From a virus, in the IMG/VR virus record IMGVR_UViG_3300017991_000270, positions 1-33,520 of that record: DNA of 33,520 nt; one strand, written 5' to 3'. The notes beneath the pieces were generated by a model. The model searched no databases, was not told the origin of the DNA, and saw only the letters and a list, made by a program, of their open reading frames with translations. Positions 24,248 through 31,659 of this stretch are shown here, in pieces (position 1 is the stretch's first letter; every line of letters begins with the position of its first letter). The translations under genes were made by a program, and so were the position numbers.

Positions 24248-24579
24248 CAGGTGACCTCCACGCCGCCGAATGTGAATGTAAGGGCGCTGGCCACGCTGGT
24301 GCGGACCGCGAGGTTGCCGGCCGAGTCCACGGGCCAGTAGACCTTCTCGTAGACGGTCGTGTTGGCAGCGATGCTGAGGTCCCAGATCAGCGCCGTGGAC
24401 TCGTCGTAGGTCGTGCCGTCATCGTCGTGAAAGACACGGGCCAGTGCGGGGGACGCCGTGGTGTTGGCGATCGTCATGAACACGACAACGCCCGTGGTGG
24501 AGGCGGGAGGGCTGTAGACCTGCGTGTTGCTGGTGTTGGCAGGCCGGGCCTGCGCCAGCTGCTTTTCGGTAAGAGCCAT
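24247..24579 (-). CDS. hypothetical beta-rich protein, 110 aa
   Basis: GGAGG lies four bases before the ATG at 24579. The protein is rich in Ala, Thr, Val and Asn and in alternating hydrophobic strands (TTGVVVFMTIANTTASPALARVF, FTFGGVEVT). It looks like a compact beta-sandwich of the type found in small virion proteins. It is the first gene after the terminator at 24596-24623, so its expression depends on readthrough. Function unknown; a head or tail accessory is possible. Confidence 0.75.
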   Translation of the reverse strand: MALTEKQLAQARPANTSNTQVYSPPASTTGVVVFMTIANTTASPALARVFHDDDGTTYDESTALIWDLSIAANTTVYEKVYWPVDSAGNLAVRTSVASALTFTFGGVEVT

Positions 24580-24595
24580 GAAGCCTCCAGAAATA

Positions 24596-24623
24596 CCCCA
24601 GGACCCCCGAAGGGGCCCCAGGG
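24596..24623 (-). terminator. intrinsic terminator after the head genes, UUCG loop
   Basis: Minus-strand RNA forms a 12-bp stem, CCCUGGGGCCCC / GGGGUCCUGGGG, closed by the stable C(UUCG)G tetraloop and followed by UAUUUC. Several pairs are G-U wobbles and would be C-A mismatches on the other strand, so the structure is complete only in the sense of the genes. It lies between the late head block and the tail block, close to where T7 has its late terminator after gene 10. Partial termination would raise capsid mRNA over tail mRNA. Confidence 0.8.
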
Positions 24624-24645
24624 CGCTGTGAGAGGAGAGTCTGAA

Positions 24646-25236
24646 TCAGGCGAGGCGGGTGATCGAGGCCACGCGGGTGACCGCCCCCTCGGCACAGAGC
24701 AGGTACACGTTGCCCTGCACCAGAGTCTGGGCGTTGGAGGCCCACGCCGCCGCATCGGTCACGTCGTCGGCGGTCGCCACGAACATGGTAAGGTGCGAGT
24801 CGGAACCGGCGCCGCTCAGGTCGGCGTCGGCAAGGCCCTGCACGGCGGTCGAGGCGTTCACGGCGGTGCCGGACGACGGGTCCAGAATGGCAGTGACGGC
24901 CGTAAAGACTCCGGCCGTGTTCTCGATGATGTCGATCACCGCATAGTCGAAGTCACCGAGCGGCTCGGCGGTGGCCGACGCGGCGGCCTGTCGAGCCACG
25001 AGGTAACGACCGACCGACAGGAGGTCGGCGGGGCCAAGATCGTACACGGGAGAGCCTTCGCCAGCCGACACGTCGGTGCCGGTGCTGGTGAGGCGGATGT
25101 CTTCGGTGCGCCAGCCGACCTGACGGAGGACGGGATCACGCTCCTTGGCGGAGGGGCGCTCGGAAGAGCCACCGACGCCGTCCGACAGCGTCGGGCCGCG
25201 GCGCTTCGGGGTGAATCGGGTGTTGTAGATAGCCAT
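24646..25236 (-). CDS. hypothetical structural protein, 196 aa
   Basis: The gene follows the capsid gene by 16 bases and ends 22 bases before the terminator, so it shares the most highly expressed transcript. The sequence starts basic (MAIYNTRFTPKRRGPTLSDG) and continues with Ala/Thr/Val-rich, strand-like text (GNVYLLCAEGAVTRVASITRLA). It has no cysteine pattern or membrane segment. Head decoration or a capsid-stabilising role would suit its place beside the capsid gene; I do not recognise the family, and T7 has no gene here. Confidence 0.75.
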   Translation of the reverse strand: MAIYNTRFTPKRRGPTLSDGVGGSSERPSAKERDPVLRQVGWRTEDIRLTSTGTDVSAGEGSPVYDLGPADLLSVGRYLVARQAAASATAEPLGDFDYAVIDIIENTAGVFTAVTAILDPSSGTAVNASTAVQGLADADLSGAGSDSHLTMFVATADDVTDAAAWASNAQTLVQGNVYLLCAEGAVTRVASITRLA

Positions 25237-25252
25237 GTATCAGTTATCCGGA

Positions 25253-26338
25253 TTAGGTGTTGTCGTCAACGAGCTCGATGGCGCACTCGGGGCGGAGGGT
25301 TCCACCACCGGAGAGCATCTTGGCCACGAACAGGAAGTCCTGGCGGCTGATGTCTCGCTCCATCTCGGTCATGATGTCCATCTTCATGACGAGCGCAACT
25401 GCGTCGGTCTGCCAGCAGATGCCGCGAGTCAGGGTGAAGTCACCCTGGTACTTCGCCTCGTCGTCCGACGACAGATCCTGACCGTTCGGAAGCAGGTTGG
25501 TGCGCGAAATGTTGATCCCGTTGTACGAGATCGTGGACGGGAACATCGGCACCGCACCGGGGCCGAACTGCTCCTGGCCGCCCGACGGGCCGTACTTGCC
25601 CTCATTCTCCATGAAGAGGGGGGTCCGGCCGTTGTTCAGATCCGAGGCCGATCGGGGCGAGCCGTACTGTCGGATGCCGTGCCACGCCGGAACGTCCACG
25701 ACGCAGTTTCGTCCCTGGAAGGGCACTCGGAGCTGGTCCCACCGTACGATGTTCAGGTCCAGACCTTCCAGGAACTTACCAATCTGGTCATCGGTGGGGG
25801 CGGTGCCAGCGGTGGGCTGGAAATCGATGGATCGGGCAGTGCCCGCGCCGTCGGTGCCACCACCGGGGAAGTTGGAGTTGGTGCCACCGAAGAGCGAGGT
25901 CGGGGTCGCGCGCGAGGCGTTGATCAGGAGCCGCAGGGTGTAGCGGTCCTGGGCCTCCGCGAGGGCCTGAGCGGCCTGAGCGGCCATCTCGGAGCGAGTC
26001 TCGAAGTGGCTCATCATCTGGTCGATGTCGTCGAGCCGGAAGTGGCTCACGAGAGGACGCTCGTCCAGCGTGATGGTCAGCTCGGTCTGCTCGCTGTCCA
26101 GGCCGAGGAGCTTGGTGCCGACACCGTGCCGCTCAGCGCCGATACCGCCGAGTCGCGGGAAGCGCGCAGTGTTGCCGCTGGCAATGTTGGCCCGCTTCAC
26201 CATCTGGCTGATGTAGACGTACTCGTTGAAGCGAGTAAGAACTTCCCCGCCGAAGACAGGAAGGTAAAGATCGTCGAAAGCGGGAACGCCAAGGGCGCTG
26301 TTCGATCCAAAACGGATCGGGTTGGAGTTAGCCGACAT
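25253..26338 (-). CDS. major capsid protein (T7 gp10A-like)
   Basis: The 361-residue product has the T7 capsid N-terminal features: VFGGEVLTRFNEYVYISQMVKRANI and FPRLGG, then ITLDERPLVSHFRLDDIDQMMSHFETRSEMAAQAAQALAEAQD, matching the gp10A sequence near residues 30-130. The C terminus holds LRPECAIELV, as in T7 (LRPEAAGAVV). The HK97-fold protein builds the shell around the scaffold. A strong ribosome site, AAGGAG, lies six bases before the ATG. The gene is preceded by a non-coding island with hairpins and a tRNA-like element, and only one further gene precedes the terminator. Confidence 0.96.
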   Translation of the reverse strand: MSANSNPIRFGSNSALGVPAFDDLYLPVFGGEVLTRFNEYVYISQMVKRANIASGNTARFPRLGGIGAERHGVGTKLLGLDSEQTELTITLDERPLVSHFRLDDIDQMMSHFETRSEMAAQAAQALAEAQDRYTLRLLINASRATPTSLFGGTNSNFPGGGTDGAGTARSIDFQPTAGTAPTDDQIGKFLEGLDLNIVRWDQLRVPFQGRNCVVDVPAWHGIRQYGSPRSASDLNNGRTPLFMENEGKYGPSGGQEQFGPGAVPMFPSTISYNGINISRTNLLPNGQDLSSDDEAKYQGDFTLTRGICWQTDAVALVMKMDIMTEMERDISRQDFLFVAKMLSGGGTLRPECAIELVDDNT

Positions 26339-26396
26339 TGGCTTCTCCTTGTACTAAGTGTCCTTGCCTTGCAGGTTGTCCTTGTGATGAGGTTGT

Positions 26397-26438
26397 CCGC
26401 ACCATGCGGGCCTCGATGGGGCCTACTCTCCACGAGGC
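26397..26438 (-). promoter_or_regulatory. two hairpins in the capsid gene leader
   Basis: CCGCA-CCA-TGCGG (26397-26409, plus sense) is a perfect five-bp hairpin. GCCTCG and CGAGGC (26410-26438) form a second, with TGG/CCA continuing the stem past a bulged base. Both lie 60-100 bases upstream of the capsid start, where T7 has its strongest late promoter. They may be RNA-processing or stabilising stems; no phage promoter consensus is identified. Confidence 0.4.
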
Positions 26439-26489
26439 TCCGGGCTGGGGCGCTGTGCGGCGATGCTCCGGTTCGTGGGGGCTGTATAA

Positions 26490-26559
26490 TAGCGCGGGCG
26501 GGAGTCGAACCCGCATCCCCAGACTAGCATCCGGGCGCTCTACATTGAGCTACCGCGCA
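26490..26559 (-). tRNA. degenerate tRNA-like element (anticodon uncertain)
   Basis: On the minus strand an acceptor stem (GCGCGG/CCGCGC), a D arm (GCTC-AATGTA-GAGC) and a perfect T arm (GCGGG-TTCGACT-CCCGC) are clear. The anticodon arm is poor: taking a seven-base loop gives GCT (Ser codons AGC/AGU) with one C-U mismatch; taking a fully paired stem leaves a six-base loop. The variable loop is only about four bases, which is wrong for tRNA-Ser, and the D loop lacks the GG pair. The CCA end is not encoded. It may be a decayed or unusual tRNA, or a tRNA-like processing site between the scaffold and capsid genes. Confidence 0.65.
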
Positions 26560-26564
26560 AACCA

Positions 26565-27410
26565 TCAAGTGATGATGCCCTGATCGTACACGGACGGATC
26601 GAGGCCGGTGTTCATGCCGAGCCGCTTGTACACCAGCGCCCGATAGTCGGGATCGGTGCGGTAGCGGGGGTCGGACATCCACGCCTGGCGCTCGGCCGCA
26701 TCGCGGAAGGGCTTGATCTGGCTGTTGGCCGACGGCATTGCGCCGCCATTGACCTCGACCAGCGTTCCGGACTCTCCGAGGGCACCCGCGGTGCGAGCGC
26801 GCTCCTTGAGGCCGATGAGAATCATCTCTCCATTGGGGCCTTGGAGGTCCCTGAGGAGGCTCTTGCGCTGCTCGGCGCTCATGTTCTGCTTGGCCCAGCT
26901 CAGGGTGGCGTCAAGAGTCTCCTTGCCGCCGACCAGCTCGGCCGCGCGGGCCATGTCGGCCTGCTGCTTGGCCCTAAGACCGGCGGCAGTGTTCTCCACT
27001 ACCTCGGTCGGGACGCCCAGCTGGCGCAGCTGCTCCCGAGTCTGGTCGCTGATCGAGCCCGTGGTGGCGATCTCGTTCCTCAGCGCGTCCCAGGCCTGAT
27101 TGGGCTCGACGCGAGGGGCGTCGTTCAGCGCATCGGCAAAGGTACCTTGCTCGGGGGCGGGCGCAGGAGCGGGCGCAGGGGCGGGCTCGGGAGCTCGCGG
27201 CGCTTCACGGACCACGTTGACGGGCTCACCGCTCTGGCGGCGCTCCAGCTCAAGGTACGAGCCGAGAAGGGCGTCCACGTTGATGGTGCCGTCCTCTCCC
27301 CGGAACTTGGCCGGGACCTGCGAGGGGTTGTTGAGCGCCAATCGGACCGACGCCTCGGCGCGGCCCTCAGGGGTCCCCAGATCGGGGGCCGGATTCTGTT
27401 CGTCGGTCAT
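26565..27410 (-). CDS. scaffolding/capsid assembly protein (T7 gp9-like)
   Basis: The 281-residue protein lies between portal and capsid genes as in T7. It carries the usual N-terminal text PAKFRGEDGTINVDALLGSYLELERR and the C-terminal MSDPRYRTDPDYRALVYKRLG. The middle is acidic and helical with an Ala-Pro repeat (residues about 70-90), typical of elongated scaffolds. Scaffold molecules line the inside of the prohead and leave before packaging. The start overlaps the portal stop as ATGA. Confidence 0.92.
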   Translation of the reverse strand: MTDEQNPAPDLGTPEGRAEASVRLALNNPSQVPAKFRGEDGTINVDALLGSYLELERRQSGEPVNVVREAPRAPEPAPAPAPAPAPEQGTFADALNDAPRVEPNQAWDALRNEIATTGSISDQTREQLRQLGVPTEVVENTAAGLRAKQQADMARAAELVGGKETLDATLSWAKQNMSAEQRKSLLRDLQGPNGEMILIGLKERARTAGALGESGTLVEVNGGAMPSANSQIKPFRDAAERQAWMSDPRYRTDPDYRALVYKRLGMNTGLDPSVYDQGIIT

Positions 27411-28960
27411 GCGTTCTCCTCAGGGGGTTGGTTCATGCCGGCCTGCATGCCCATCATGGCGGCCTGTTGGGCCATGGCCTGTTGCTGGGCGGCCTGCTGC
27501 TCCTGCTGGAGCTGTTCCTCGGTCTTGACGCGGCCTTCCGTCTCAAGACCCATCGACTGCCACCAGTCGCGCGCGATGGCGGTCCAGTTGAGGACCGCCA
27601 GCGCCTCGGGCGGCAGGTTGCGCATCCGCTCGATGGCGGCGTCCAGCTTCTCTCGCTCGGCCTCGCGGTTCAGGATCTCCAAACCGGCTCGGATCCGCAT
27701 CTTGACGAACCCGCCCGCCTTGTTGATCTGATCCACGATCTCCCGCGGCAGCTTCGGCTGGCCATTGTCCGCCAGCTGGCGGCTCATGACGTACAGCACC
27801 CGCCGAAGGACGGGCTCTTGCAGCTCGCGTGCGATCATGGACAGCACACCACCCAGCTGGCCCTCCAGCTCCTGCGCGAGGAGGGAGACCTGCCTGGCGG
27901 TCACGCGCTCGCCCTGGGGCTGCACGGCGCTGTTCATCAGGAACCGGCGGCCGACCACCTGCTCGCGGTGGGCGAGGGCTTGGAAGGTCGCCTGCACCTG
28001 CGCGGCGTTCTGGAACTGGAGGGGGAACACGTCGCCGGGTGTCGCCGGGACGAAGTCGCCGTTGATGGACCGCTTGAGGTCCTCGATGTCGGTGATGCCT
28101 GCCGGGTTCACGCCCCACCGATACTCGGCGTTGAGCATGACCCCGTCGAGCAGGGCGGCGGCGAGGGCGTCGAGGGCCCGGATGTCGCCCATGGTGTCCT
28201 CCACGAGGGAGACGCCGTATGGCTCACCGGCCACGCCACCCCAGCGAACCGGGAAGTAAGGCGACACGTCGTGGACCTTGCGTCCAATCTCTTCGTCGCG
28301 GAACTCCTGCACCACCTCGACCTTGCCGTTGGGCAGCTTGGTGACCTTGGTGTACAGGGCCTCCCAGTCCTCCCCATGAGCCGATCGATAGACGTACGGC
28401 GGGGATGAGGGGTTGGGTGTGCCGCCCTTGGGGAGGTTGGGCTCCTCGTCGGGGATCACGGCTTCGCACAGAATCAGCTCGAACCAGTCCCCCTCGTGCT
28501 TGCGGCGGACCACGAACTGATCGAAGCGGAACACCCGGAAGTTGAGGTTGTCGTCCATGTGAACGACGCAGTCTCCGACCACGATGGCGTGCTTGATGGC
28601 CAGGTGTACGGCAGACCGGAGGTTCGTGGGAGCCAGCTCGTCCATGACCCGCGTCTCTAGGCGGGCAAGGCTGGCGGCCAGCTCCGTGTCGTCGCGGCCC
28701 TGAGGGGCCACGGGGGAGTCGATGAGCAGCTCAAAGATCGATTGGCCGTTGAGCGGGAATACGACGCTGGTGATCCGGGATGCGAGGGCGTTCGTGCCCT
28801 CGGCCGGCAGCATGCTGAACGGTACGGGCAGATCCGTGTGGATCGACTTGCCCTCGTACGGCAGCAGGGACGGGATCGTGAACGAGCTGCACTCGCGCTT
28901 TCGGTAGAGGGCGTAGCTTCGGTCCTGATCCAGCCGGTAGAACTCTTCGCGAATGGTCAT
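27407..28960 (-). CDS. portal/head-tail connector protein (T7 gp8-like)
   Basis: The 517-residue protein matches T7 gp8 (536) in order and text: FTIPSLLPYEG near the start, VNPAGITDIEDL, FLMNSAVQPQGERVTARQVSLLAQELEGQLGGVLSMIARELQEPVL, and a Gln/Met-rich C terminus (EEQLQQEQQAAQQQAMAQQ). Twelve copies form the ring at one capsid vertex through which DNA enters and leaves; the terminase motor docks here and gp11 binds below. The start overlaps the upstream stop as TGATG. Confidence 0.97.
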   Translation of the reverse strand: MTIREEFYRLDQDRSYALYRKRECSSFTIPSLLPYEGKSIHTDLPVPFSMLPAEGTNALASRITSVVFPLNGQSIFELLIDSPVAPQGRDDTELAASLARLETRVMDELAPTNLRSAVHLAIKHAIVVGDCVVHMDDNLNFRVFRFDQFVVRRKHEGDWFELILCEAVIPDEEPNLPKGGTPNPSSPPYVYRSAHGEDWEALYTKVTKLPNGKVEVVQEFRDEEIGRKVHDVSPYFPVRWGGVAGEPYGVSLVEDTMGDIRALDALAAALLDGVMLNAEYRWGVNPAGITDIEDLKRSINGDFVPATPGDVFPLQFQNAAQVQATFQALAHREQVVGRRFLMNSAVQPQGERVTARQVSLLAQELEGQLGGVLSMIARELQEPVLRRVLYVMSRQLADNGQPKLPREIVDQINKAGGFVKMRIRAGLEILNREAEREKLDAAIERMRNLPPEALAVLNWTAIARDWWQSMGLETEGRVKTEEQLQQEQQAAQQQAMAQQAAMMGMQAGMNQPPEENA

Positions 28961-29325
28961 CAGGTCAGCCCCAGCACGCCGGGTCCGAACGAAGTAAAGA
29001 ACTGCGACGAGCCCAGATTGATGGTTTCGGGGTCGAACGAGAGCTGCTGGAAGAACCCGGCGAGGTCCTCCATGCTGATCTGCTCGAACGGCGCGGCCTG
29101 CCTCTCGGGCACGGCCTGCAAAGACTCGAAGGTACCGCCGACCTGTCGGCGCTCACCGAAGCGGCTCAGGTCCTCGGCGCTGGTCTGCTGCACCTGGAGG
29201 GCCAGAGCGGCGGCCTGCCTACGGCGCGCGAGGCGTCGGGCGTTCTGTGCGCGGATCAGCGCTTCCTGCTCGTGAGGGAGGGGGAGGCCAGTGACGGTTT
29301 CTCCGCCCGACTGAATCTCCGCCAT
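28960..29325 (-). CDS. hypothetical protein, 121 aa (T7 gene 7.3 position)
   Basis: AAGGAG lies about eight bases before the ATG at 29325; a longer frame to 29445 lacks such a site. The first half is a basic helix (HEQEALIRAQNARRLARRRQAAALALQ). The second half has FEQISMEDLAGFFQQLSF and ends SFGPGVLGLT, overlapping the portal start as TGATG. T7 gene 7.3, a tail-assembly protein, sits in the same place, but the two sequences do not resemble each other by eye. A virion accessory role is therefore only inferred. Confidence 0.75.
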   Translation of the reverse strand: MAEIQSGGETVTGLPLPHEQEALIRAQNARRLARRRQAAALALQVQQTSAEDLSRFGERRQVGGTFESLQAVPERQAAPFEQISMEDLAGFFQQLSFDPETINLGSSQFFTSFGPGVLGLT

Positions 29326-29545
29326 TGGAAGACTCCTTGGGGTTCTGGATTCGATATGCGGTGCGCAGGGCTCCGACGGTTGCGTCGATTCCCGCCTGAG
29401 TGTACAGAGCCATGAGGGCGCCGTCGCTGTTTCGTGCCCGGGCACGCCCGGCGTTCGTGGCCTGTCGGTCAGCCCAGTCTTCCAGCCACTCCATCAAAGC
29501 AGTCGGAATCGGCGGACAGGGCTTCGATCTCTCGGATGAGGTCAT
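29219..29545 (-). CDS. hypothetical protein, 108 aa, overlapping both neighbours
   Basis: A good ribosome site, AAAGGAG, lies nine bases before the ATG at 29545. The central part (MEWLEDWADRQATNAGRARARNSDGALMALYTQAGIDATV) has a sensible helical composition. The gene overlaps the upstream gene by 77 bases and the downstream gene by 107 bases. Its last 35 residues, encoded within that second overlap, are Pro/Arg-rich and look unconstrained. An internal ATG at 29494 would shorten the first overlap. Function unknown. Confidence 0.55.
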   Translation of the reverse strand: MTSSERSKPCPPIPTALMEWLEDWADRQATNAGRARARNSDGALMALYTQAGIDATVGALRTAYRIQNPKESSNGGDSVGRRNRHWPPPPSRAGSADPRTERPTPRAP

Positions 29546-29993
29546 CAGGCGTCTCTCCTTTCAGCGTGTGCCCCAGGGCACCAAACAGTACCCTCACGGG
29601 CGAAGTGCAGTTCCAGGCCGGGGCAGGCCACAGCCCGAGGTACCGCAGGACGGTCCTCAGCGGCTGGCTCTTCCGCTTGGCGATGTCTTGGGCCGCCTGC
29701 TGGAAGGCCTGCATCTGCTGGGACGTGGCCGTAAACTCCACGGCCACGGCCTTGAAGGCCCGACGGGTGGAGAAAGCGCTGCGCGCCCAGTCCCCGGCGC
29801 GCAAGGCCCGGCCTCGGACCCCTCTGATCTGCCCCATTCCCTGCTCCCACACCACATCCTCCAGCGAGAGGCAGATGTGAGAATAGGTAAGCTTGGCCTT
29901 GCGTGCCCACCAAGGGGTCTTGCTGGGTACAGGGGCTAGGGCGTAGACACAAAGCGTGATTTCTGGATTCAGTACTCTTTTTGTGTCACTCAT
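29469..29993 (-). CDS. possible permuted papain-like (NlpC/P60-type) protein, 174 aa
   Basis: The sequence has YSHICLSL with His39 early and WNCTSPVRVLFGALG with Cys129 late. In permuted NlpC/P60 and YiiX-like proteins the catalytic His precedes an NC(x) cysteine motif in just this order. EFTAT near 87-91 could be a strand between them. If the assignment is right, the fold would be a cysteine hydrolase or acyltransferase; the substrate is unknown. The start at 29993 overlaps the exonuclease stop by eight bases and has GGAAGG upstream. It could help lysis, entry or host modification. The assignment rests on two motifs only. Confidence 0.75.
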   Translation of the reverse strand: MSDTKRVLNPEITLCVYALAPVPSKTPWWARKAKLTYSHICLSLEDVVWEQGMGQIRGVRGRALRAGDWARSAFSTRRAFKAVAVEFTATSQQMQAFQQAAQDIAKRKSQPLRTVLRYLGLWPAPAWNCTSPVRVLFGALGHTLKGETPDDLIREIEALSADSDCFDGVAGRLG

Positions 29994-30762
29994 TCCAGTC
30001 GCCTTCCTGCTCCAGGGAGCGCTCCGGGGTCCACGGCACCGCCACACGGGCGTCAGGGTCCCAGTCGCAGGCCCGGAGGATGCGGGCGCAGCGGGCCTGG
30101 GCCAGGCACTGGTCCCGGCTCTTGCCTGATTCCTCGTACGCCTCGGTGCAGCGCTGGTAGGCGATCCGCAGGGAGTCGGGGTCCCCGATAATCTTGCGGG
30201 CCCGCTTGGGACCTACGCCCTTGATGCCCGGGAACCCGTCCACGGCGTCCCCTTGCAGCCACTGGGCGCAGAAGTTGAGGTCGGCCTCCCGGCGGGAGAC
30301 GTAGACAGGGAAGTCCTCGGCGTACGGGTTGAGGTGCCAGCCCGGAATCTGCCGGAGGTCCTTGTCACGAGTCACCAGCACCGGGTTTTCGATGCGGCCG
30401 TTGGTCCCCATGATGCCCATGAGGTCGTCAGCCTCCAGCCGTGGCGCGGTGTAGGTCCGGGCGCTCATGTCCCGGATGCACTGTCGCGCAATCTCCAGCA
30501 TGGCCGGAGGGTCGCCGGTGCGGTGCGCCTTGTACAGGGGGTAGTGGTCGCGCCGGAAGTTGTTCTCTCGGCTGTCGGAGTACAGGACGACCCAGAAGCG
30601 GCAGCACGCCTGCGCCGCCCACCCCTTGACCGTGGCCTGTACCCGCTCCATCAGGTCGAAGGCGTCGGCCTGCGTGGCGTGAGCCCATGCCGCCGCCTCG
30701 TGGGCGAGGTAGTCTGCGTCGATGAGGGCCGTGCGGATAACATGATACTCACTCACGGGCAC
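29986..30762 (-). CDS. 5'-3' exonuclease (T7 gp6-like, flap nuclease family)
   Basis: The 258-residue protein shows the family metal sites ALIDADYLAH, LEADDLMG and LVTRDKDLRQIPG, the arch text FRRDHYPLYKAHR, and a helix-three-turn-helix motif, GFPGIKGVGPKRARKI, for DNA binding. In T7 gp6 removes primers, degrades host DNA and helps recombination and concatemer processing. No ATG gives the start: GTG at 30762 is used here, with GTG at 30756 as alternative; both overlap the dNMP kinase end. It belongs to the replication block. Confidence 0.93.
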   Translation of the reverse strand: MPVSEYHVIRTALIDADYLAHEAAAWAHATQADAFDLMERVQATVKGWAAQACCRFWVVLYSDSRENNFRRDHYPLYKAHRTGDPPAMLEIARQCIRDMSARTYTAPRLEADDLMGIMGTNGRIENPVLVTRDKDLRQIPGWHLNPYAEDFPVYVSRREADLNFCAQWLQGDAVDGFPGIKGVGPKRARKIIGDPDSLRIAYQRCTEAYEESGKSRDQCLAQARCARILRACDWDPDARVAVPWTPERSLEQEGDWNE

Positions 30763-31390
30763 GATCCGCGGCGATCTCCCCGCACCACTGAGCGCGCATG
30801 GTCTGCACGATCTCTTCCAGCTCCGCGGCGGAACCGTTGTTGGTCACGATGAAGTCGAACGTCTGGTCCGGTTCCTTGAGCAGCGAGTAGTTGATGGCCA
30901 GATCCTCGGAGGGATCGCGCCGCCACTTGTCCCACTGCTCAGGGTCGGTCGGGAGACCGAGCCGACGCCACCCGTCGATGAACACGAGAGTGCCGCCCCA
31001 CTTGCGGATCAGGTCGATCTCGTTCTGGTAGCGCACGTCGTCCACGATCACGAGCGTCTCGTGCCAGTTGTCGTGGCCTCGGTCTTCCAGCTCTGCCGCC
31101 TCCAGCTTTCGGAAACGGGTATCGGTCAGCTCGACCCAGTAGTCCGGGCCGGTGTGGGGCGGGGAGAACTCGGGATCCCGGAAGTTGCCGCCGACGTACT
31201 GGCAGAACTTCCGGTACAGGTCGGGGCGTGCATCCTTGTCCGCACCAAGGGCGGCACAGGCATCCTTGAGGGGCCCGGCGAAACGCTCCATCCTGGGAGT
31301 GTAGCCGTTCTCGAACGCCGTGCGAGCAAGCATGTTGGCTGCGGTGGACTTGCCCGCCTGAGCGAGTCCGCCAAAGGCAACGATACGCAT
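30749..31390 (-). CDS. deoxynucleoside monophosphate kinase
   Basis: The 213-residue protein begins MRIVAFGGLAQAGKSTAANML, a P-loop (GLAQAGKST, about residues 7-15) with the layout of the T4-type dNMP kinase. RFAGPLKDACAALG and DVRYQNEIDLIRKWGGTLVFIDG are also typical. It phosphorylates dNMPs from host DNA breakdown to feed phage DNA synthesis. The start at 31390 is chosen because AAAGGACA precedes it; upstream in-frame codons to 31450 lack a site. The stop overlaps the exonuclease start. Confidence 0.9.
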   Translation of the reverse strand: MRIVAFGGLAQAGKSTAANMLARTAFENGYTPRMERFAGPLKDACAALGADKDARPDLYRKFCQYVGGNFRDPEFSPPHTGPDYWVELTDTRFRKLEAAELEDRGHDNWHETLVIVDDVRYQNEIDLIRKWGGTLVFIDGWRRLGLPTDPEQWDKWRRDPSEDLAINYSLLKEPDQTFDFIVTNNGSAAELEEIVQTMRAQWCGEIAADRARE

Positions 31391-31410
31391 GAGTGTCTGT
31401 CCTTTCAGTA

Positions 31411-31659
31411 TCAGGCCGAGCGCCACCAGAGGATGACATTGTCCCACCATGATCGATGGAACTTGATGTTCGCCTCAAGGCGTGTGAGGCGTCTGTCTAC
31501 TTCTGCGGCGTCAACAGAACGCAGGGCGCGCTCTCTGTCCCGCTCTTCGGTGATGGCGTCTAGCCGCCCTTCGAGATCCGATATTCTTTGCAGGGCATTC
31601 ACATGCTCCTGCCACGATACGGGGTCCTTGGTAGGTAGCATCAGTGAGTGTCCGCCCAT
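31411..31659 (-). CDS. hypothetical coiled-coil protein with Trp-rich end
   Basis: Two starts are possible: ATG at 31659 (82 residues, GGGGG upstream) or ATG at 31641 (76 residues), which overlaps the polymerase stop as TGATG. A charged helix (ISDLEGRLDAITEERDRERALR and EVDRRLTRLEANIKF) suggests a coiled coil. The C terminus SWWDNVILWWRSA is short, Trp-rich and amphipathic, so it may touch a membrane. Its place between polymerase and dNMP kinase gives no clear role. Confidence 0.7.
   Translation of the reverse strand: MGGHSLMLPTKDPVSWQEHVNALQRISDLEGRLDAITEERDRERALRSVDAAEVDRRLTRLEANIKFHRSWWDNVILWWRSA

Noticed and set aside
25253-26338. A T7-like frameshift giving a longer capsid form
   Set aside because: I see no slippery run with an open frame continuing past the capsid stop; the next gene begins on its own ATG after 16 bases.
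26485-26490. TATAAT on the plus strand as a -10 box
   Set aside because: It points away from all genes, has no matching -35 at 16-18 bases, and lies at the end of the tRNA-like element.
26490-26559. A normal tRNA-Ser(GCU)
   Set aside because: The variable loop is far too short for serine tRNAs, the D loop lacks GG and the anticodon stem is mismatched, so I call it only tRNA-like.
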